A stretch of DNA of 64,000 nt, from assembly GCF_023554105.1 (NCBI RefSeq), contig NZ_JAMJWE010000002.1, positions 310,001 to 374,000 of the forward strand, given 5' to 3'. Under the pieces are notes generated by a model. The model saw nothing but the letters and a program-made list of their open reading frames with translations. It searched no databases and was not told the DNA's origin. Source of the stretch: Brucella sp. 21LCYQ03 (GTDB taxonomy: Bacteria > Pseudomonadota > Alphaproteobacteria > Rhizobiales > Rhizobiaceae). Shown piece by piece: positions 8,959 to 18,126 of this stretch; the stretch's first letter is position 1, and the number at the start of each line of letters is the position of its first letter. Both the position numbers and the translations under genes were made by a program.

Positions 8959-9047
8959 AAGGAGTTTTATGCACAGAAGTTCATTGCTGCCGTTTTAACG
9001 GATTTGGACCCCGCCAATTGGGTGGGATTTTTGTGCATATAAAACTC
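8959..9047 (+). promoter_or_regulatory. Structured leader with a nine-codon ORF and hairpin, upstream of a GNAT gene
   Basis: AAGGAG (8959-8964) precedes ATG at 8969 and a tiny ORF, MHRSSLLPF-stop (8969-8998). Next comes a GC-rich hairpin CCCGCC / GGTGGG (about 9011-9027) followed by ATTTTT, which resembles an attenuator. A longer stem can also form between GAGTTTT-ATGCACA (8962-8975) and TGTGCAT-AT-AAAACTC (9032-9047), with a 2-nt bulge; it buries the small ORF's start codon. The second arm ends 10 bp before the GNAT start codon. Together they look like a translation-linked attenuation device; I do not recognise a named RNA family. Confidence 0.5.
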
Positions 9048-9057
9048 TGGAATCATC

Positions 9058-9507
9058 ATGAAAAACATGAGTATTACAATCCGCACCTATCAGGCTGCGG
9101 ACAAGCAGACCCTATCCTCTATATGGTATCGTGCCTCGCTAGAAGCACATGCGTTTTTGGGAAGCGACCTGCTGAGCAAACAGCAAAAGCTCATTGAAGA
9201 CGTTTATCTCGATAAAGCCGAGACCTGGGTCGCTATTCTGAATGACAAACCCGTCGGCTTCATTGGTCTGCTCGACTGTTTCATCGGCGGGCTTTTCGTG
9301 GATCCAAGCGCACAGGGACAGGGAATCGGATGCAGCCTGATTGAACATGCTCTCAACCTCAAAGGCGAACTCTTCTTAGAGGTTTATGCCGATAACAAAC
9401 AAGCATGTCGCTTCTACACGCACCTCGGCTTTCAAGAAGTCAGTTGTCGCGCAGAGGATGATAACGGACTTCCATTTGCAAATATTCAAATGCAGCTAAA
9501 AGCTTAA
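9058..9507 (+). CDS. GNAT-family N-acetyltransferase
   Basis: A 149-residue acetyl-CoA-dependent acetyltransferase. The acetyl-CoA loop is in LFVDPSAQGQGIGCSLIEHAL (about residues 81-101; Q/R-x-x-G-x-G/A pattern), and the C-terminal part EVYADNKQACRFYTHLGFQEV is the classic GNAT beta5-alpha4 region. The acceptor substrate cannot be told. It is preceded by an unusual structured leader (8959-9047), so expression may be conditional. It converges with metQ across a shared hairpin. Confidence 0.88.
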   Translation: MKNMSITIRTYQAADKQTLSSIWYRASLEAHAFLGSDLLSKQQKLIEDVYLDKAETWVAILNDKPVGFIGLLDCFIGGLFVDPSAQGQGIGCSLIEHALNLKGELFLEVYADNKQACRFYTHLGFQEVSCRAEDDNGLPFANIQMQLKA

Positions 9508-9514
9508 TAGCAAA

Positions 9515-9536
9515 GCGGGGCGATTGCTCGCCCCGC
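9515..9536. terminator. GC-rich hairpin between convergent genes
   Basis: Perfect stem GCGGGGCGA (9515-9523) / TCGCCCCGC (9528-9536) with loop TTGC, between the convergent GNAT and metQ genes. T-runs are short on both strands (TTT on minus), so termination strength is uncertain. Confidence 0.65.
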
Positions 9537-9562
9537 CACCAAAACAATTTCAATAAGAATTC

Positions 9563-10342
9563 TTACCAGGCCGGGATGACCGAGCCTTTGAATGTATCAG
9601 CGATAAATTGTTTCACTTCCGGGCTGTGATAGCTGCTGACCAGCGTTTTCACCCAATCAGCATCTTTGTCTTCGGTACGCACAACCAACACATTAACATA
9701 AGGTGCCTTTTCGCCTTCGCGGATCAATGCGCCAGCAGCCGGATCAAGACCTGCTTCCAGCGCGTAGTTCGTGTTGATGACGGCAGCGTCGACATCTTCA
9801 AGCGAGCGCGGCAATTGCGCAGCATCCAGCTCCACAAATTTCAGGTTCTTTGGGTTTTCGGTCACATCAATTGTTGTGACCTTCAGGCCCTTGGAAGTAT
9901 CGAGCTTGATGAGACCATTATCCGCAAGAACCAGAAGCGCACGACCACCGTTCGTTGGATCGTTCGGGATCGCGATGGTTGCACCATCAGCCAGTTCCGA
10001 AATGTTTTTCAGCTTGCTTGAATAGAGGCCCATCGGAAAGTTGACCGTTGGCGCTACTGTTTCAATCGGAAAACCGCGATCTGCAACCTGATTGTCGAGA
10101 TATGGCTGATGCTGGAAGGAATTGGCTTCAAGAGCCTTGTCAGCCAGCGCCATATTGGGAATCACATAATCAGAAAATTCCTGAATATCGATTTCCATTC
10201 CTTTCGTGGCAGCAACTTCTTTGACCTTTTCCATGATCTGCGCATGCGGGCCGGGCGTTACACCAATGCGAATTTTCTCAGCAAAAGCACTTGCTGTTGA
10301 GAACAGGGCAAAAGCGGTAGCGGCAATGATCAACTTGCGCAT
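9563..10342 (-). CDS. MetQ/NlpA-family ABC transporter substrate-binding protein
   Basis: A 259-residue periplasmic binding protein of the NlpA/MetQ family, which delivers methionine or related ligands to an ABC importer. It has a type I signal peptide (MRKLIIAATAFALF... ending ASAFA) and family motifs IRIGVTPGPHAQIM, QPYLDNQV and NDPTNGGRALL. Most homologues are lipoproteins, but there is no lipobox cysteine here. No metN (ATPase) or metI (permease) gene lies next to it, so it is an orphan binding protein in this locus. Ligand specificity is inferred only from the family. Confidence 0.88.
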   Translation of the reverse strand: MRKLIIAATAFALFSTASAFAEKIRIGVTPGPHAQIMEKVKEVAATKGMEIDIQEFSDYVIPNMALADKALEANSFQHQPYLDNQVADRGFPIETVAPTVNFPMGLYSSKLKNISELADGATIAIPNDPTNGGRALLVLADNGLIKLDTSKGLKVTTIDVTENPKNLKFVELDAAQLPRSLEDVDAAVINTNYALEAGLDPAAGALIREGEKAPYVNVLVVRTEDKDADWVKTLVSSYHSPEVKQFIADTFKGSVIPAW

Positions 10343-10464
10343 GGGCGTCTCCAGTCAAATGGTTATCGACGCATTCATGCGGGGTTGGGAGGTCCAAGAT
10401 GAGATGCGCCAGTTAAAAGCAATGCTTGGGTGAATCACTTTAGGCTAAGATGCGCAACAAAAAA

Positions 10465-10482
10465 GCGGCCCCAAAAGGCCGC
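10465..10482 (-). terminator. Terminator of irr
   Basis: Stem GCGGCC (10465-10470) / GGCCGC (10477-10482) with a 6-nt loop; on the minus strand it is followed by TTTTTTGTT. It lies 27 bp past the irr stop. Confidence 0.8.
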
Positions 10483-10508
10483 CTTCTTAGAAACTTTTAC
10501 CAAATAAC

Positions 10509-10970
10509 TTATCGTGTTTTACGACGAAGGCGGACGATAATGTCCACATTGACGATTTCCATGCCTTCCGGTGCTTCCGGCATATTGGAAACTGTCGGCT
10601 GACCGCGTTCGCCATGCGGAATATCGAACACAACATTTTCACCTTCGAGGAAAAAATGCTGGTGATCGGAGATATTGGTGTCGAAATAGGTTTTCGAACC
10701 TTCTACCGCGATGATGCGCAGCATACCGGCTTCGGTAAACTGGTGCAGCGTGTTGTAAACAGTCGCAAGCGATACGGGAACATTCGCGAGGACTGCTTCT
10801 TCATGAAGGTCTTCAGCGGAAAGATGGCGATCACCCTGCGCATAGATCAGGCTGGCAAGCGAAACACGCTGGCGCGTCGGGCGCAAACCCGCGCTGCGAA
10901 GGCGTTCTTCCATTGAAACCATCGAGTGGCTGGCATGATAATTCTGCATATTCACCCTTGGATCCGTCAC
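10509..10970 (-). CDS. irr: Iron response regulator Irr (Fur superfamily)
   Basis: A 153-residue Fur-superfamily regulator of the rhizobial Irr type, which controls haem synthesis and iron uptake genes under low iron and is destabilised or inactivated by haem. It shows the winged-helix region LRPTRQRVSLASLIY and the recognition segment PVSLATVYNTLHQFTEAGML. The haem-linked histidine cluster is SDHQHFF. There is no cysteine at all, so the N-terminal Cys-Pro haem regulatory motif of Bradyrhizobium Irr is absent, as in other Rhizobiales Irr proteins. It is transcribed divergently from fabA. A start at Met8 (10949) is possible. Confidence 0.93.
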   Translation of the reverse strand: MTDPRVNMQNYHASHSMVSMEERLRSAGLRPTRQRVSLASLIYAQGDRHLSAEDLHEEAVLANVPVSLATVYNTLHQFTEAGMLRIIAVEGSKTYFDTNISDHQHFFLEGENVVFDIPHGERGQPTVSNMPEAPEGMEIVNVDIIVRLRRKTR

Positions 10971-11209
10971 AAGCTTGTAGCAATTTCGTCAAAGATTAAA
11001 CGGGCTGTTGCCCATTGCCTACTGACATTGATATATGCCGTTGCGAATTAAGTATCAATAGGCTTGGTAATTCCGCCTTTTTTTGGAAAACCTCGCTCAC
11101 TATTTTACTGATGGAAACACTCTATGATAGAGGTGTTCCCGAATTGATGAAACGCGATCGCTCCTCAAACGCAGGAGCCGTCACAAGAATAACCCTCAAG
11201 GGAGGCGTA

Positions 11210-11728
11210 ATGGCAGAACAGAAATCGAGCTACGGGTATGAAGAGCTCCTCAGCTGCGCACGTGGCGAGTTGTTCGGTCCCGGCAATGCACAGCTCCCCC
11301 TGCCGCCAATGCTGATGGTGCACCGCATCACCGAAATTTCCGAAACTGGCGGAGAGTTCGACAAGGGCTATATCCGTGCTGAATATGATGTCAGCCCCGA
11401 CGACTGGTATTTCCCATGCCATTTTCAGGGCAATCCAATCATGCCGGGCTGCCTTGGCCTCGACGGCATGTGGCAGCTGACAGGCTTTTTCCTTGGCTGG
11501 CTCGGTGAGCCGGGTCGCGGTATGGCGCTTTCGACCGGCGAAGTGAAATTCAAGGGCATGGTTCGCCCGCACACAAAGCTTCTGCAATACGGCATCGACT
11601 TCAAGCGCGTCATGCGTGGCCGCCTTGTTCTTGGCACAGCCGATGGCTGGCTCAAGGCCGATGGCGAGACCATCTATAAGGCAAGCGACCTGCGCGTCGG
11701 CCTGTCCAAAGACGGCGACAGCGCTTAA
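11210..11728 (+). CDS. fabA: 3-hydroxydecanoyl-ACP dehydratase/isomerase FabA
   Basis: Dehydrates 3-hydroxyacyl-ACP and isomerises trans-2- to cis-3-decenoyl-ACP, the branch point to unsaturated fatty acids. The protein is 172 residues, the usual FabA length. Catalytic residues are His71 ([13 protein letters not shown]) and Asp85 (CLGLDGMW). The start at 11210 follows AGGGAGG (11199-11205) at good spacing; the frame is open further upstream, but that extension has no homology I recognise. It is the first gene of fabA-fabB-fabI and diverges from irr. Confidence 0.97.
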   Translation: MAEQKSSYGYEELLSCARGELFGPGNAQLPLPPMLMVHRITEISETGGEFDKGYIRAEYDVSPDDWYFPCHFQGNPIMPGCLGLDGMWQLTGFFLGWLGEPGRGMALSTGEVKFKGMVRPHTKLLQYGIDFKRVMRGRLVLGTADGWLKADGETIYKASDLRVGLSKDGDSA

Positions 11729-11877
11729 TTCAACCATCATTCACGGGCGCGGACGCAGAAAAACACGAGTTTTCATGCAGCCGCGCTCAAAACATGCGAA
11801 GATCGCACCTATGTAACCGGGAACAAGGGTCAACTCATACGGGTTGATCACACGGAACAGGTGTAAAGGAGAACGCG

Positions 11878-13101
11878 ATGCGGCGTGTGGTCGTAACGGG
11901 TATGGGGATTGTATCCTCGATTGGAAACAACACAGAAGAGGTCACCACCTCTTTGCGTGAAGCCAGATCCGGCATTTCCCGTGCGGAAGAATATGGCGAA
12001 CTCGGTTTTCGGTGCCAGGTGCACGGCATTCCAAAGATCGATGTCGAGGCGCTCGTAGACCGCCGCGCCATGCGTTTTCATGGTCGTGGTACGGCATGGA
12101 ATCATGTCGCCATGGATCAGGCCATTGCCGATGCGGGTCTTTCGGAGGAGGAAGTCTCCAACGATCGCACCGGCATCATCATGGGCTCTGGCGGTCCTTC
12201 GACACGCACGATTGTCGATTCTGCCGATATTACCCGTGAAAAAGGCCCGAAGCGCGTTGGTCCTTTTGCTGTGCCAAAGGCCATGAGCTCGACCGCATCA
12301 GCGACACTTGCGACCTTCTTCAAGATCAAGGGCGTGAATTATTCGATCTCGTCCGCTTGTGCGACATCGAACCATTGTATCGGTAATGCCTATGAAATGA
12401 TCCAGTATGGCAAGCAGGACCGCGTTTTCGCTGGTGGCTGCGAAGATCTCGACTGGACGCTTTCGGTGCTGTTCGACGCGATGGGTGCCATGTCGTCCAA
12501 ATATAACGACACACCTTCGACCGCTTCACGCGCTTATGACAAAAACCGTGACGGTTTCGTTATTGCCGGTGGTGCAGGCGTTCTCGTGCTGGAAGACCTC
12601 GAAACCGCACTTGCACGCGGTGCCAAAATTTACGGCGAAATCGTCGGCTATGGTGCAACATCGGATGGCTACGACATGGTCGCTCCATCGGGTGAAGGCG
12701 CGGTCCGCTGTATGAAAATGGCGCTCTCGACCGTCAAGGGCAAGGTTGATTACATCAATCCGCATGCAACCTCGACACCTGCTGGCGACGCTCCGGAAAT
12801 CGAAGCAATCCGTCAGGTATTTGGTTCAGGCGATGCCTGCCCGCCGATTGCGGCAACCAAGTCGCTAACCGGCCACTCGCTCGGTGCAACTGGCGTTCAG
12901 GAAGCTATCTATTCGCTTTTGATGATGCAGAATAACTTCATCTGCGAAAGCGCTCATATCGAAGAACTGGATCCTGCCTTCGCGGACATGCCTATCGTTC
13001 GCAAGCGCATCGACAATGCTCAGCTCAATACAGTGCTTTCCAACTCGTTTGGATTTGGCGGCACCAATGCAACGCTGGTGTTCCAGCGCTATCAGGGCTG
13101 A
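11878..13101 (+). CDS. fabB: 3-oxoacyl-ACP synthase I (FabB)
   Basis: A 407-residue condensing enzyme that elongates cis-3-decenoyl-ACP made by FabA, needed for unsaturated fatty acids. It has the Cys-His-His triad of KAS I/II: Cys161 in [12 protein letters not shown], His in [11 protein letters not shown] and His in [12 protein letters not shown]. The pairing with fabA directly upstream is the usual fabAB arrangement. The start [10 protein letters not shown] follows AAAGGAGAACGCG. The 149-bp fabA-fabB gap contains no obvious terminator. Confidence 0.97.
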   Translation: MRRVVVTGMGIVSSIGNNTEEVTTSLREARSGISRAEEYGELGFRCQVHGIPKIDVEALVDRRAMRFHGRGTAWNHVAMDQAIADAGLSEEEVSNDRTGIIMGSGGPSTRTIVDSADITREKGPKRVGPFAVPKAMSSTASATLATFFKIKGVNYSISSACATSNHCIGNAYEMIQYGKQDRVFAGGCEDLDWTLSVLFDAMGAMSSKYNDTPSTASRAYDKNRDGFVIAGGAGVLVLEDLETALARGAKIYGEIVGYGATSDGYDMVAPSGEGAVRCMKMALSTVKGKVDYINPHATSTPAGDAPEIEAIRQVFGSGDACPPIAATKSLTGHSLGATGVQEAIYSLLMMQNNFICESAHIEELDPAFADMPIVRKRIDNAQLNTVLSNSFGFGGTNATLVFQRYQG

Positions 13102-13115
13102 CGGAGAGGGACAAC

Positions 13116-13934
13116 ATGCAAGGTTTGATGCAAGGCAAACGCGGCCTCATTATGGGGGTCGCGAATAACCACTCACTCGCCTGGGGAATTTCTAAGCAAC
13201 TCGCAGCACAGGGGGCCGAACTCGCATTCACCTATCAGGGTGATGCACTCGGCAAACGCGTTAAGCCGCTGGCCGAACAGGTCGGTTCGGACATGGTGCT
13301 GCCTTGTGATGTTGAAGACATCGCTTCGGTCGATGCTGTTTTCGCTGAAATCGAGAAGAAATGGGGAAAGCTCGATTTCATCGTTCACGCCATCGGTTTC
13401 TCGGACAAAACAGAGCTGAAGGGACGTTACGCAGACGTCACCACACGCGACAATTTCAGCCGCACCATGGTGATCTCTGCCTATTCCTTCACGGAAATGG
13501 CACAGCGCGCAGAAAAGCTGATGAAGGACGGCGGCTCGATCCTGACGCTGACCTATGGCGGTTCCACGCGCACGATCCCGAACTACAATGTCATGGGCGT
13601 CGCCAAAGCTGCCCTTGAAGCCATGGTTCGTTATCTCGCTGCCGATTACGGTCCGCAGGGTATCCGTGTTAACGCGATCTCGGCTGGTCCGGTGCGCACG
13701 CTGGCTGGTGCTGGCATTGGCGATGCACGCGCGATCTTCAGCTATCAGCGCCGTAATTCACCGCTGCGCCGCACTGTCGATATCGACGATGTTGGCAAAT
13801 CGGCTGTTTATCTGCTGTCTGATCTTTCAAGCGGTGTGACCGGAGAAATCCATTATGTGGATTCGGGCTACAACATCCTTTCGATGCCAACGCTGGAAGA
13901 ACTGAAAAGTTCGGCTGACACACGCGGCGAATAA
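13116..13934 (+). CDS. fabI: Enoyl-ACP reductase (NADH), FabI
   Basis: A 272-residue short-chain dehydrogenase-type enoyl-ACP reductase that completes each elongation cycle; it is the triclosan target family. The FabI nucleotide motif is GVANNHSLAWG (14-24). The catalytic pair is Tyr157-x6-Lys164 (NYNVMGVAK), with Tyr147 in LTYGGS. It begins 14 bp after fabB with GAGAGGG before the ATG, so the three fab genes form one operon, closed by a strong terminator at 13943-13972. Confidence 0.97.
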   Translation: MQGLMQGKRGLIMGVANNHSLAWGISKQLAAQGAELAFTYQGDALGKRVKPLAEQVGSDMVLPCDVEDIASVDAVFAEIEKKWGKLDFIVHAIGFSDKTELKGRYADVTTRDNFSRTMVISAYSFTEMAQRAEKLMKDGGSILTLTYGGSTRTIPNYNVMGVAKAALEAMVRYLAADYGPQGIRVNAISAGPVRTLAGAGIGDARAIFSYQRRNSPLRRTVDIDDVGKSAVYLLSDLSSGVTGEIHYVDSGYNILSMPTLEELKSSADTRGE

Positions 13935-13942
13935 GCCTCATT

Positions 13943-13972
13943 AAAAAAGCCGCCTTTCGAGGCGGCTTTTTT
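13943..13972 (+). terminator. Terminator of the fabA-fabB-fabI operon
   Basis: Perfect 12-bp stem AAAAAAGCCGCC (13943-13954) / GGCGGCTTTTTT (13961-13972) with loop TTTCGA. The A- and T-tracts make it potentially bidirectional. Confidence 0.92.
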
Positions 13973-13991
13973 TATCAGAGCGGTTCACACG

Positions 13992-14034
13992 AATTATCCC
14001 ACGCAAAACCGCTTCGCACTTTTGCTGGAAATGC
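13992..14034. repeat. 43-bp dispersed intergenic repeat, copy C
   Basis: This copy matches the one at 27115-27157 at 40 of 43 positions. The 33 bases 14002-14034 are identical to 27125-27157 and contain GCAAAACCGCTTCGCAC and TTGCTGGAAATGC. It ends one base before the rsmC stop codon. I recall similar elements being abundant in Brucellaceae intergenic regions. It is preceded by AGAGCGGTT (13977-13985), a motif also seen near the other copies. Confidence 0.8.
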
Positions 14035-14035
14035 T

Positions 14036-15070
14036 TTACTTTTTAGCATCAAATATTTTGAAGCCGTTCGCTTCCTCAAGAACAGTCACGTTCTTAAACA
14101 AGCTTTTAAGCGTTGCCTCATAAGGCAATTGCCTGTTCGCAACCATCAGCAGACGTCCACCGGTCTTAAGCCGTGAAGCGGCGGCGGCGATAAAGGTTTG
14201 GCCGAGCGACACTTCAGTTGCACGCCCCTCGTGAAACGGCGGATTCATAATCACCGTGTCGTAAATGCCGGTGAGTTTTTCACTCGTCACATCGAACCAG
14301 TTAAACGAAATCGGTACAGATGCGCCAAGCCGTTCCAGATTACCGCGGGCGGCCTCCAATGCTTCGTAATCGGCCTCAAACAGATCTATACCCTTAAGAC
14401 GATCAGCATATTTAAGGCTCTGCGCTGCAAGATAGCCCCAGCCAGCGCCAAGATCGGCAACCTGACCGAACACGATCTTTTCCATATGCGGCACCAGCAG
14501 CGCCGAGCCTTTATCAATCGCACCATGCGAGAACATGCCCGGCTCTGTGCGGAACACATCGTCAATATTGCTTGCAAGCGGCTTCAAGGCATTGATGAAG
14601 TCTGTCGTCAGGTCGGCTGGGCGTTGCAGCCAGAAAGCCACCGCATGATTCTTGGACAGGCGATCGCTGACTTCAGCAATATTGCCGACCCATTTACGAA
14701 AGCTATCGACGCCAAGCTTCTTGTCGCCTGAGACAACGATCCAGCCGCCCGGCTCAACACGTCCCAGAAGCTCCGCAAACCACGCCTCGTTGCGTCCACG
14801 ATGTTTTCCGAGCAGAAGTAGCCCGCCGGAAAAATTGCTCTCCTCGTCAGGCTCTGTCCCCAATTGAGGGATTGCCTTAAAGCCTTCTTTATTCAGAGCC
14901 AGCCAATCAGGACGCCATGGCTGTAAAAAAGTCAGCGCCTGCTTCCATTCATCCTCAAGATGCCGGTCGGCTGACAGGCCGCAAGCAAGGAAGGTCTGGC
15001 CTTCTTCAGGCATATCCAGAATGTCCTGATAGAAGGGGAGAAAGAGTGTTTGTTGTGCTGGTGTCATCAT
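14036..15070 (-). CDS. Class I SAM-dependent RNA methyltransferase, RsmC-like
   Basis: A 344-residue protein built like RsmC (16S rRNA m2G1207 methyltransferase): a degenerate N-terminal methyltransferase-like half and a catalytic C-terminal half. The SAM-binding motif is VADLGAGWGYLAAQSL (about residues 207-222), and MNPPFHEGRATEVSLG carries the NPPF motif typical of N2-guanine methyltransferases. It therefore most likely modifies guanine in rRNA, but the exact site is inferred. It stands alone between the fab and pnp terminators. Confidence 0.85.
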   Translation of the reverse strand: MMTPAQQTLFLPFYQDILDMPEEGQTFLACGLSADRHLEDEWKQALTFLQPWRPDWLALNKEGFKAIPQLGTEPDEESNFSGGLLLLGKHRGRNEAWFAELLGRVEPGGWIVVSGDKKLGVDSFRKWVGNIAEVSDRLSKNHAVAFWLQRPADLTTDFINALKPLASNIDDVFRTEPGMFSHGAIDKGSALLVPHMEKIVFGQVADLGAGWGYLAAQSLKYADRLKGIDLFEADYEALEAARGNLERLGASVPISFNWFDVTSEKLTGIYDTVIMNPPFHEGRATEVSLGQTFIAAAASRLKTGGRLLMVANRQLPYEATLKSLFKNVTVLEEANGFKIFDAKK

Positions 15071-15110
15071 GGCTCATCCATGGTCTTGAATTGATTCACG
15101 TGCAACAAAA

Positions 15111-15143
15111 AAGCGCGCCCCAAATTAGCTCTGAGGCGCGCTT
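15111..15143 (-). terminator. Terminator of pnp
   Basis: Stem AAGCGCGCC (15111-15119) / GGCGCGCTT (15135-15143) with a 15-nt loop; on the minus strand it is followed by a T-run ending in GTTG. It lies 27 bp past the pnp stop. Confidence 0.85.
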
Positions 15144-15169
15144 TCGATAATTTATAACAGCTTCAACGC

Positions 15170-17311
15170 TTATTCAGCGTCTGCTTCCGCCTTCTTTTCA
15201 GCAACGATTTCCTTGCCGGTTTCCTGATCGACAACCTTCATCGACAGGCGAACTTTGCCGCGTTCGTCAAAGCCCATGAGCTTGACCCAGACTTTCTGGC
15301 CTTCCTTGACCACGTCAGTGGTCTTGGCAACGCGGTCGGAAGCCAACTGCGAAATGTGAACCAGACCATCACGTGGACCGAAGAAGTTTACGAATGCGCC
15401 GAAGTCAGCAGCCTTAACAACTGTACCTTCGTAGATTTCGCCAACTTCTGGCTCAGCAACAATCGAGTGAATCCACTTCTTAGCGGCTTCGATTTCTTTG
15501 CCGTTCGACGAAGCGATCTTAACCGTACCATCGTCTTCGATGTTGATCTTCGCGCCGGTCTTTTCGACGATTTCACGAATAACCTTACCGCCCGAACCGA
15601 TAACATCACGGATCTTGTCGGTTGGGATGTTCATGACTTCAATGCGTGGAGCAAATTCGCCGAGTTCTTCACGCGAGGTCGAAAGAGCCTTGCTCATTTC
15701 GCCAAGAATGTGAACGCGACCGCCCTTAGCCTGTTCCAGAGCAACCTTCATGATCTCTTCGGTGATACCGTCGATCTTGATGTCCATCTGAAGTGCTGTG
15801 ATACCATTTTCAGTACCGGCAACCTTGAAATCCATATCGCCGAGATGATCTTCATCACCGAGAATGTCGGAAAGAACAGCGAAACGTTCGCCTTCCTTGA
15901 TCAGACCCATAGCAATACCAGCTACTGGACGGATGATCGGAACGCCCGCATCCATCAGAGCCAGCGATGTGCCGCAAACAGTTGCCATCGAAGACGAACC
16001 GTTGGATTCGGTGATCTCGGAAACAGTACGGATCGTGTAAGGGAACTGCTCAGCAGCAGGCAGCATTGGATGGATTGCGCGCCATGCAAGCTTACCATGA
16101 CCAACTTCACGACGGCCTGGCGAACCCATGCGGCCAGTTTCACCAACCGAATACGGTGGGAAGTTGTAGTGCAGCATGAAGGATTCTTTGTACGTACCGG
16201 TCAGAGAATCGATCATCTGTTCGTCTTCGCCGGTGCCAAGTGTCGCAACAACGATTGCCTGCGTTTCACCGCGGGTAAACAGTGCTGAACCATGGGTACG
16301 TGGCAGAAGGCCAACTTCAGAAACGATTGCACGAACAGTCGACAGATCGCGACCGTCAATACGGTTGCCAGTGTCGAGAATGTTCCAGCGAACGATCTTA
16401 GCCTGCAAATGCTTGAATACGGTTGCAAACTTTTCAGCTGAGAATTCTGGCTCTTCAACGCCTTCTGGGAAGAAATGCGCCTTCGCCTTGGCTTTCGCTG
16501 CATCAACAGCGACGTAACGAGCCTGCTTTTCGGTGATCTTGTAAGCGTCGCGCAGGTCGTTTTCGACAACTGCGAGCATCTTTGCTTCGATGTCCGACAG
16601 GTCTTCCGGCTGGAAGTCGCGTGGTTCCTTGGCAGCAACTTCAGCGAGCTTGATGATCGCGTCGATCACTGGCTGGAACGCCTTCTGACCGTAAACAACG
16701 GCGCCGAGCATAACTTCTTCGGACAGTTCCTGTGCTTCCGATTCAACCATCAGAACGGCATCAGCGGTACCGGCAACAACCAGATCGAGCTTCGATTCTG
16801 GCATTTCGTCGATATTCGGGTTCAGCACGTATTCGCCGTTGATGTAACCAACGCGTGCGCCACCGATTGGGCCCATGAATGGAACGCCCGAAATGGTCAG
16901 CGCAGCTGATGCTGCAACCATCGACAGAATGTCCGGGTTGTTTTCAAGATCATGCTGAATGACAGTCAGAACAACCTGTGTGTCGTTCTTGTAGCCATCA
17001 ACGAAAAGCGGACGGATCGGACGATCGATCAGACGCGAAACGAGAGTTTCGTTTTCGCTTGGACGACCTTCACGCTTGAAGAAACCGCCTGGGATCTTAC
17101 CGGCAGCGTAGGTCTTTTCCTGATAGTTTACGGTCAGCGGAAAGAAATCCTGACCTGGCTTTGGTTCCTTGGCAGAAACAACAGTCGCCAGAACGACAGT
17201 TTCACCATACGTTGCGAGAACTGCGCCGTCAGCCTGACGTGCGATCTTGCCGGTTTCGAGTGTCAGCGGACGGCCGCCCCATTCGATTTCAACTTTGTGT
17301 GTGTTGAACAT
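15170..17311 (-). CDS. pnp: Polyribonucleotide nucleotidyltransferase (PNPase)
   Basis: A 713-residue phosphorolytic 3'-5' exoribonuclease and degradosome component. It has two RNase PH-like domains (about 1-215 and 315-545) separated by a helical linker, then a KH domain ([19 protein letters not shown], about 560-620) and an S1 domain ([20 protein letters not shown], about 625-695). The start [11 protein letters not shown] at 17311 is preferred over a frame extension 10 codons upstream because homologues begin here. It lies downstream of rpsO, as in many bacteria, with inverted repeats in its 5' leader. Confidence 0.97.
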   Translation of the reverse strand: MFNTHKVEIEWGGRPLTLETGKIARQADGAVLATYGETVVLATVVSAKEPKPGQDFFPLTVNYQEKTYAAGKIPGGFFKREGRPSENETLVSRLIDRPIRPLFVDGYKNDTQVVLTVIQHDLENNPDILSMVAASAALTISGVPFMGPIGGARVGYINGEYVLNPNIDEMPESKLDLVVAGTADAVLMVESEAQELSEEVMLGAVVYGQKAFQPVIDAIIKLAEVAAKEPRDFQPEDLSDIEAKMLAVVENDLRDAYKITEKQARYVAVDAAKAKAKAHFFPEGVEEPEFSAEKFATVFKHLQAKIVRWNILDTGNRIDGRDLSTVRAIVSEVGLLPRTHGSALFTRGETQAIVVATLGTGEDEQMIDSLTGTYKESFMLHYNFPPYSVGETGRMGSPGRREVGHGKLAWRAIHPMLPAAEQFPYTIRTVSEITESNGSSSMATVCGTSLALMDAGVPIIRPVAGIAMGLIKEGERFAVLSDILGDEDHLGDMDFKVAGTENGITALQMDIKIDGITEEIMKVALEQAKGGRVHILGEMSKALSTSREELGEFAPRIEVMNIPTDKIRDVIGSGGKVIREIVEKTGAKINIEDDGTVKIASSNGKEIEAAKKWIHSIVAEPEVGEIYEGTVVKAADFGAFVNFFGPRDGLVHISQLASDRVAKTTDVVKEGQKVWVKLMGFDERGKVRLSMKVVDQETGKEIVAEKKAEADAE

Positions 17312-17414
17312 ATCTAGTCCTTGTTTGGAGATGCCGCGCAAAAGCGTCTGAAGGCATCATCCGGGTTGGCGGACACGCCACGGGCAAGACAACGGGAAGT
17401 TCGTTACGTGTCGG

Positions 17415-17482
17415 AACATTCACTGCGAATGTTCGCTGGCACGAACTGCCTGCAATCCTGCCCCATGACTGGTCCAGGTCAT
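17415..17482 (-). promoter_or_regulatory. Inverted repeats in the pnp leader
   Basis: Two hairpins lie in the 374-bp rpsO-pnp gap. One is GAACATTC (17415-17422) / GAATGTTC (17428-17435) with loop ACTGC; the other is the near-palindrome CATGACTGGTCCAGGTCATG (17463-17482). In enterobacteria the pnp leader hairpin is cut by RNase III and PNPase, giving autoregulation; a similar role here is inference. The rest of the gap shows nothing I recognise. Confidence 0.45.
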
Positions 17483-17650
17483 GAGCCTTATGGCTCGGTA
17501 GGCATGACGGAATGCACCCGGTGCGCCGTCTCATGCCAGTGGGCATTCGCCCGAAATATCGCATTCTCTTTTTGAAAGCGGCTATCCGCTTCTCAGAATG
17601 CTTTAAGGTATTCCTTCAGTGCGCATCGCAAAGACGCGCTCTAAATCAAA

Positions 17651-17676
17651 CGGGCGACGTTTTGAGACGTCGCCCG
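17651..17676 (-). terminator. Terminator of rpsO
   Basis: Perfect 10-bp stem CGGGCGACGT (17651-17660) / ACGTCGCCCG (17667-17676) with loop TTTGAG, 9 bp past the rpsO stop. On the minus strand it is followed by TTTGATTT, a weak T-run, so partial read-through into pnp is plausible. Confidence 0.78.
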
Positions 17677-17685
17677 ATTTTACCG

Positions 17686-17955
17686 TTAGCGGCGCAGACC
17701 CAGACGGGAAACCAGCGCCTGGTAACGTGCCTGGTCGATGCCCTTGACATAGTCAAGAAGACGACGACGCTGCGAAACCAGCTTCAGAAGGCCGCGACGC
17801 GAATGATTGTCATTCTTGTGGCCCTTGAAATGATCGGTAAGGTTAGCAATACGCTCGGAAAGAACGGCAACCTGAACTTCAGGGGAACCGGTATCGCCTT
17901 CCTTGGTGGCGTATTCCTTAATAAGTGCTTGCTTGCGTTCAGCAGTAATCGACAT
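17686..17955 (-). CDS. rpsO: Small ribosomal subunit protein uS15
   Basis: An 89-residue S15, a primary 16S rRNA binder that bridges to 23S rRNA. It begins [16 protein letters not shown] and contains [30 protein letters not shown] and the C-terminal LGLRR, all conserved in S15. The start at 17955 is chosen by homology; the open frame runs 48 codons further upstream, where nothing matches. It is followed by pnp, the common rpsO-pnp pair. Confidence 0.97.
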   Translation of the reverse strand: MSITAERKQALIKEYATKEGDTGSPEVQVAVLSERIANLTDHFKGHKNDNHSRRGLLKLVSQRRRLLDYVKGIDQARYQALVSRLGLRR

Positions 17956-18126
17956 CGTACACCCTTTCTTGATGAGAGGAAAAAGAGACGCCCAGGCCGG
18001 GATGTCGTCCAGCGCGGGCCATGGAAACAGTCTCACAATTAATTTGTAAGACCGCTGATGGGGCATATAGTGCAAAAACGGCAATAATACCAGTGTCAAA
18101 TAATAGCCGATATTATTGCGGTTAAC

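Noticed and set aside
10343-10464. Possible SAM-II riboswitch upstream of the metQ-like gene
   Set aside because: Only weak, scattered similarity and no clear pseudoknot pairing.
15356-16288. Long plus-strand open frame opposite pnp
   Set aside because: Antisense of pnp with no protein-family features.
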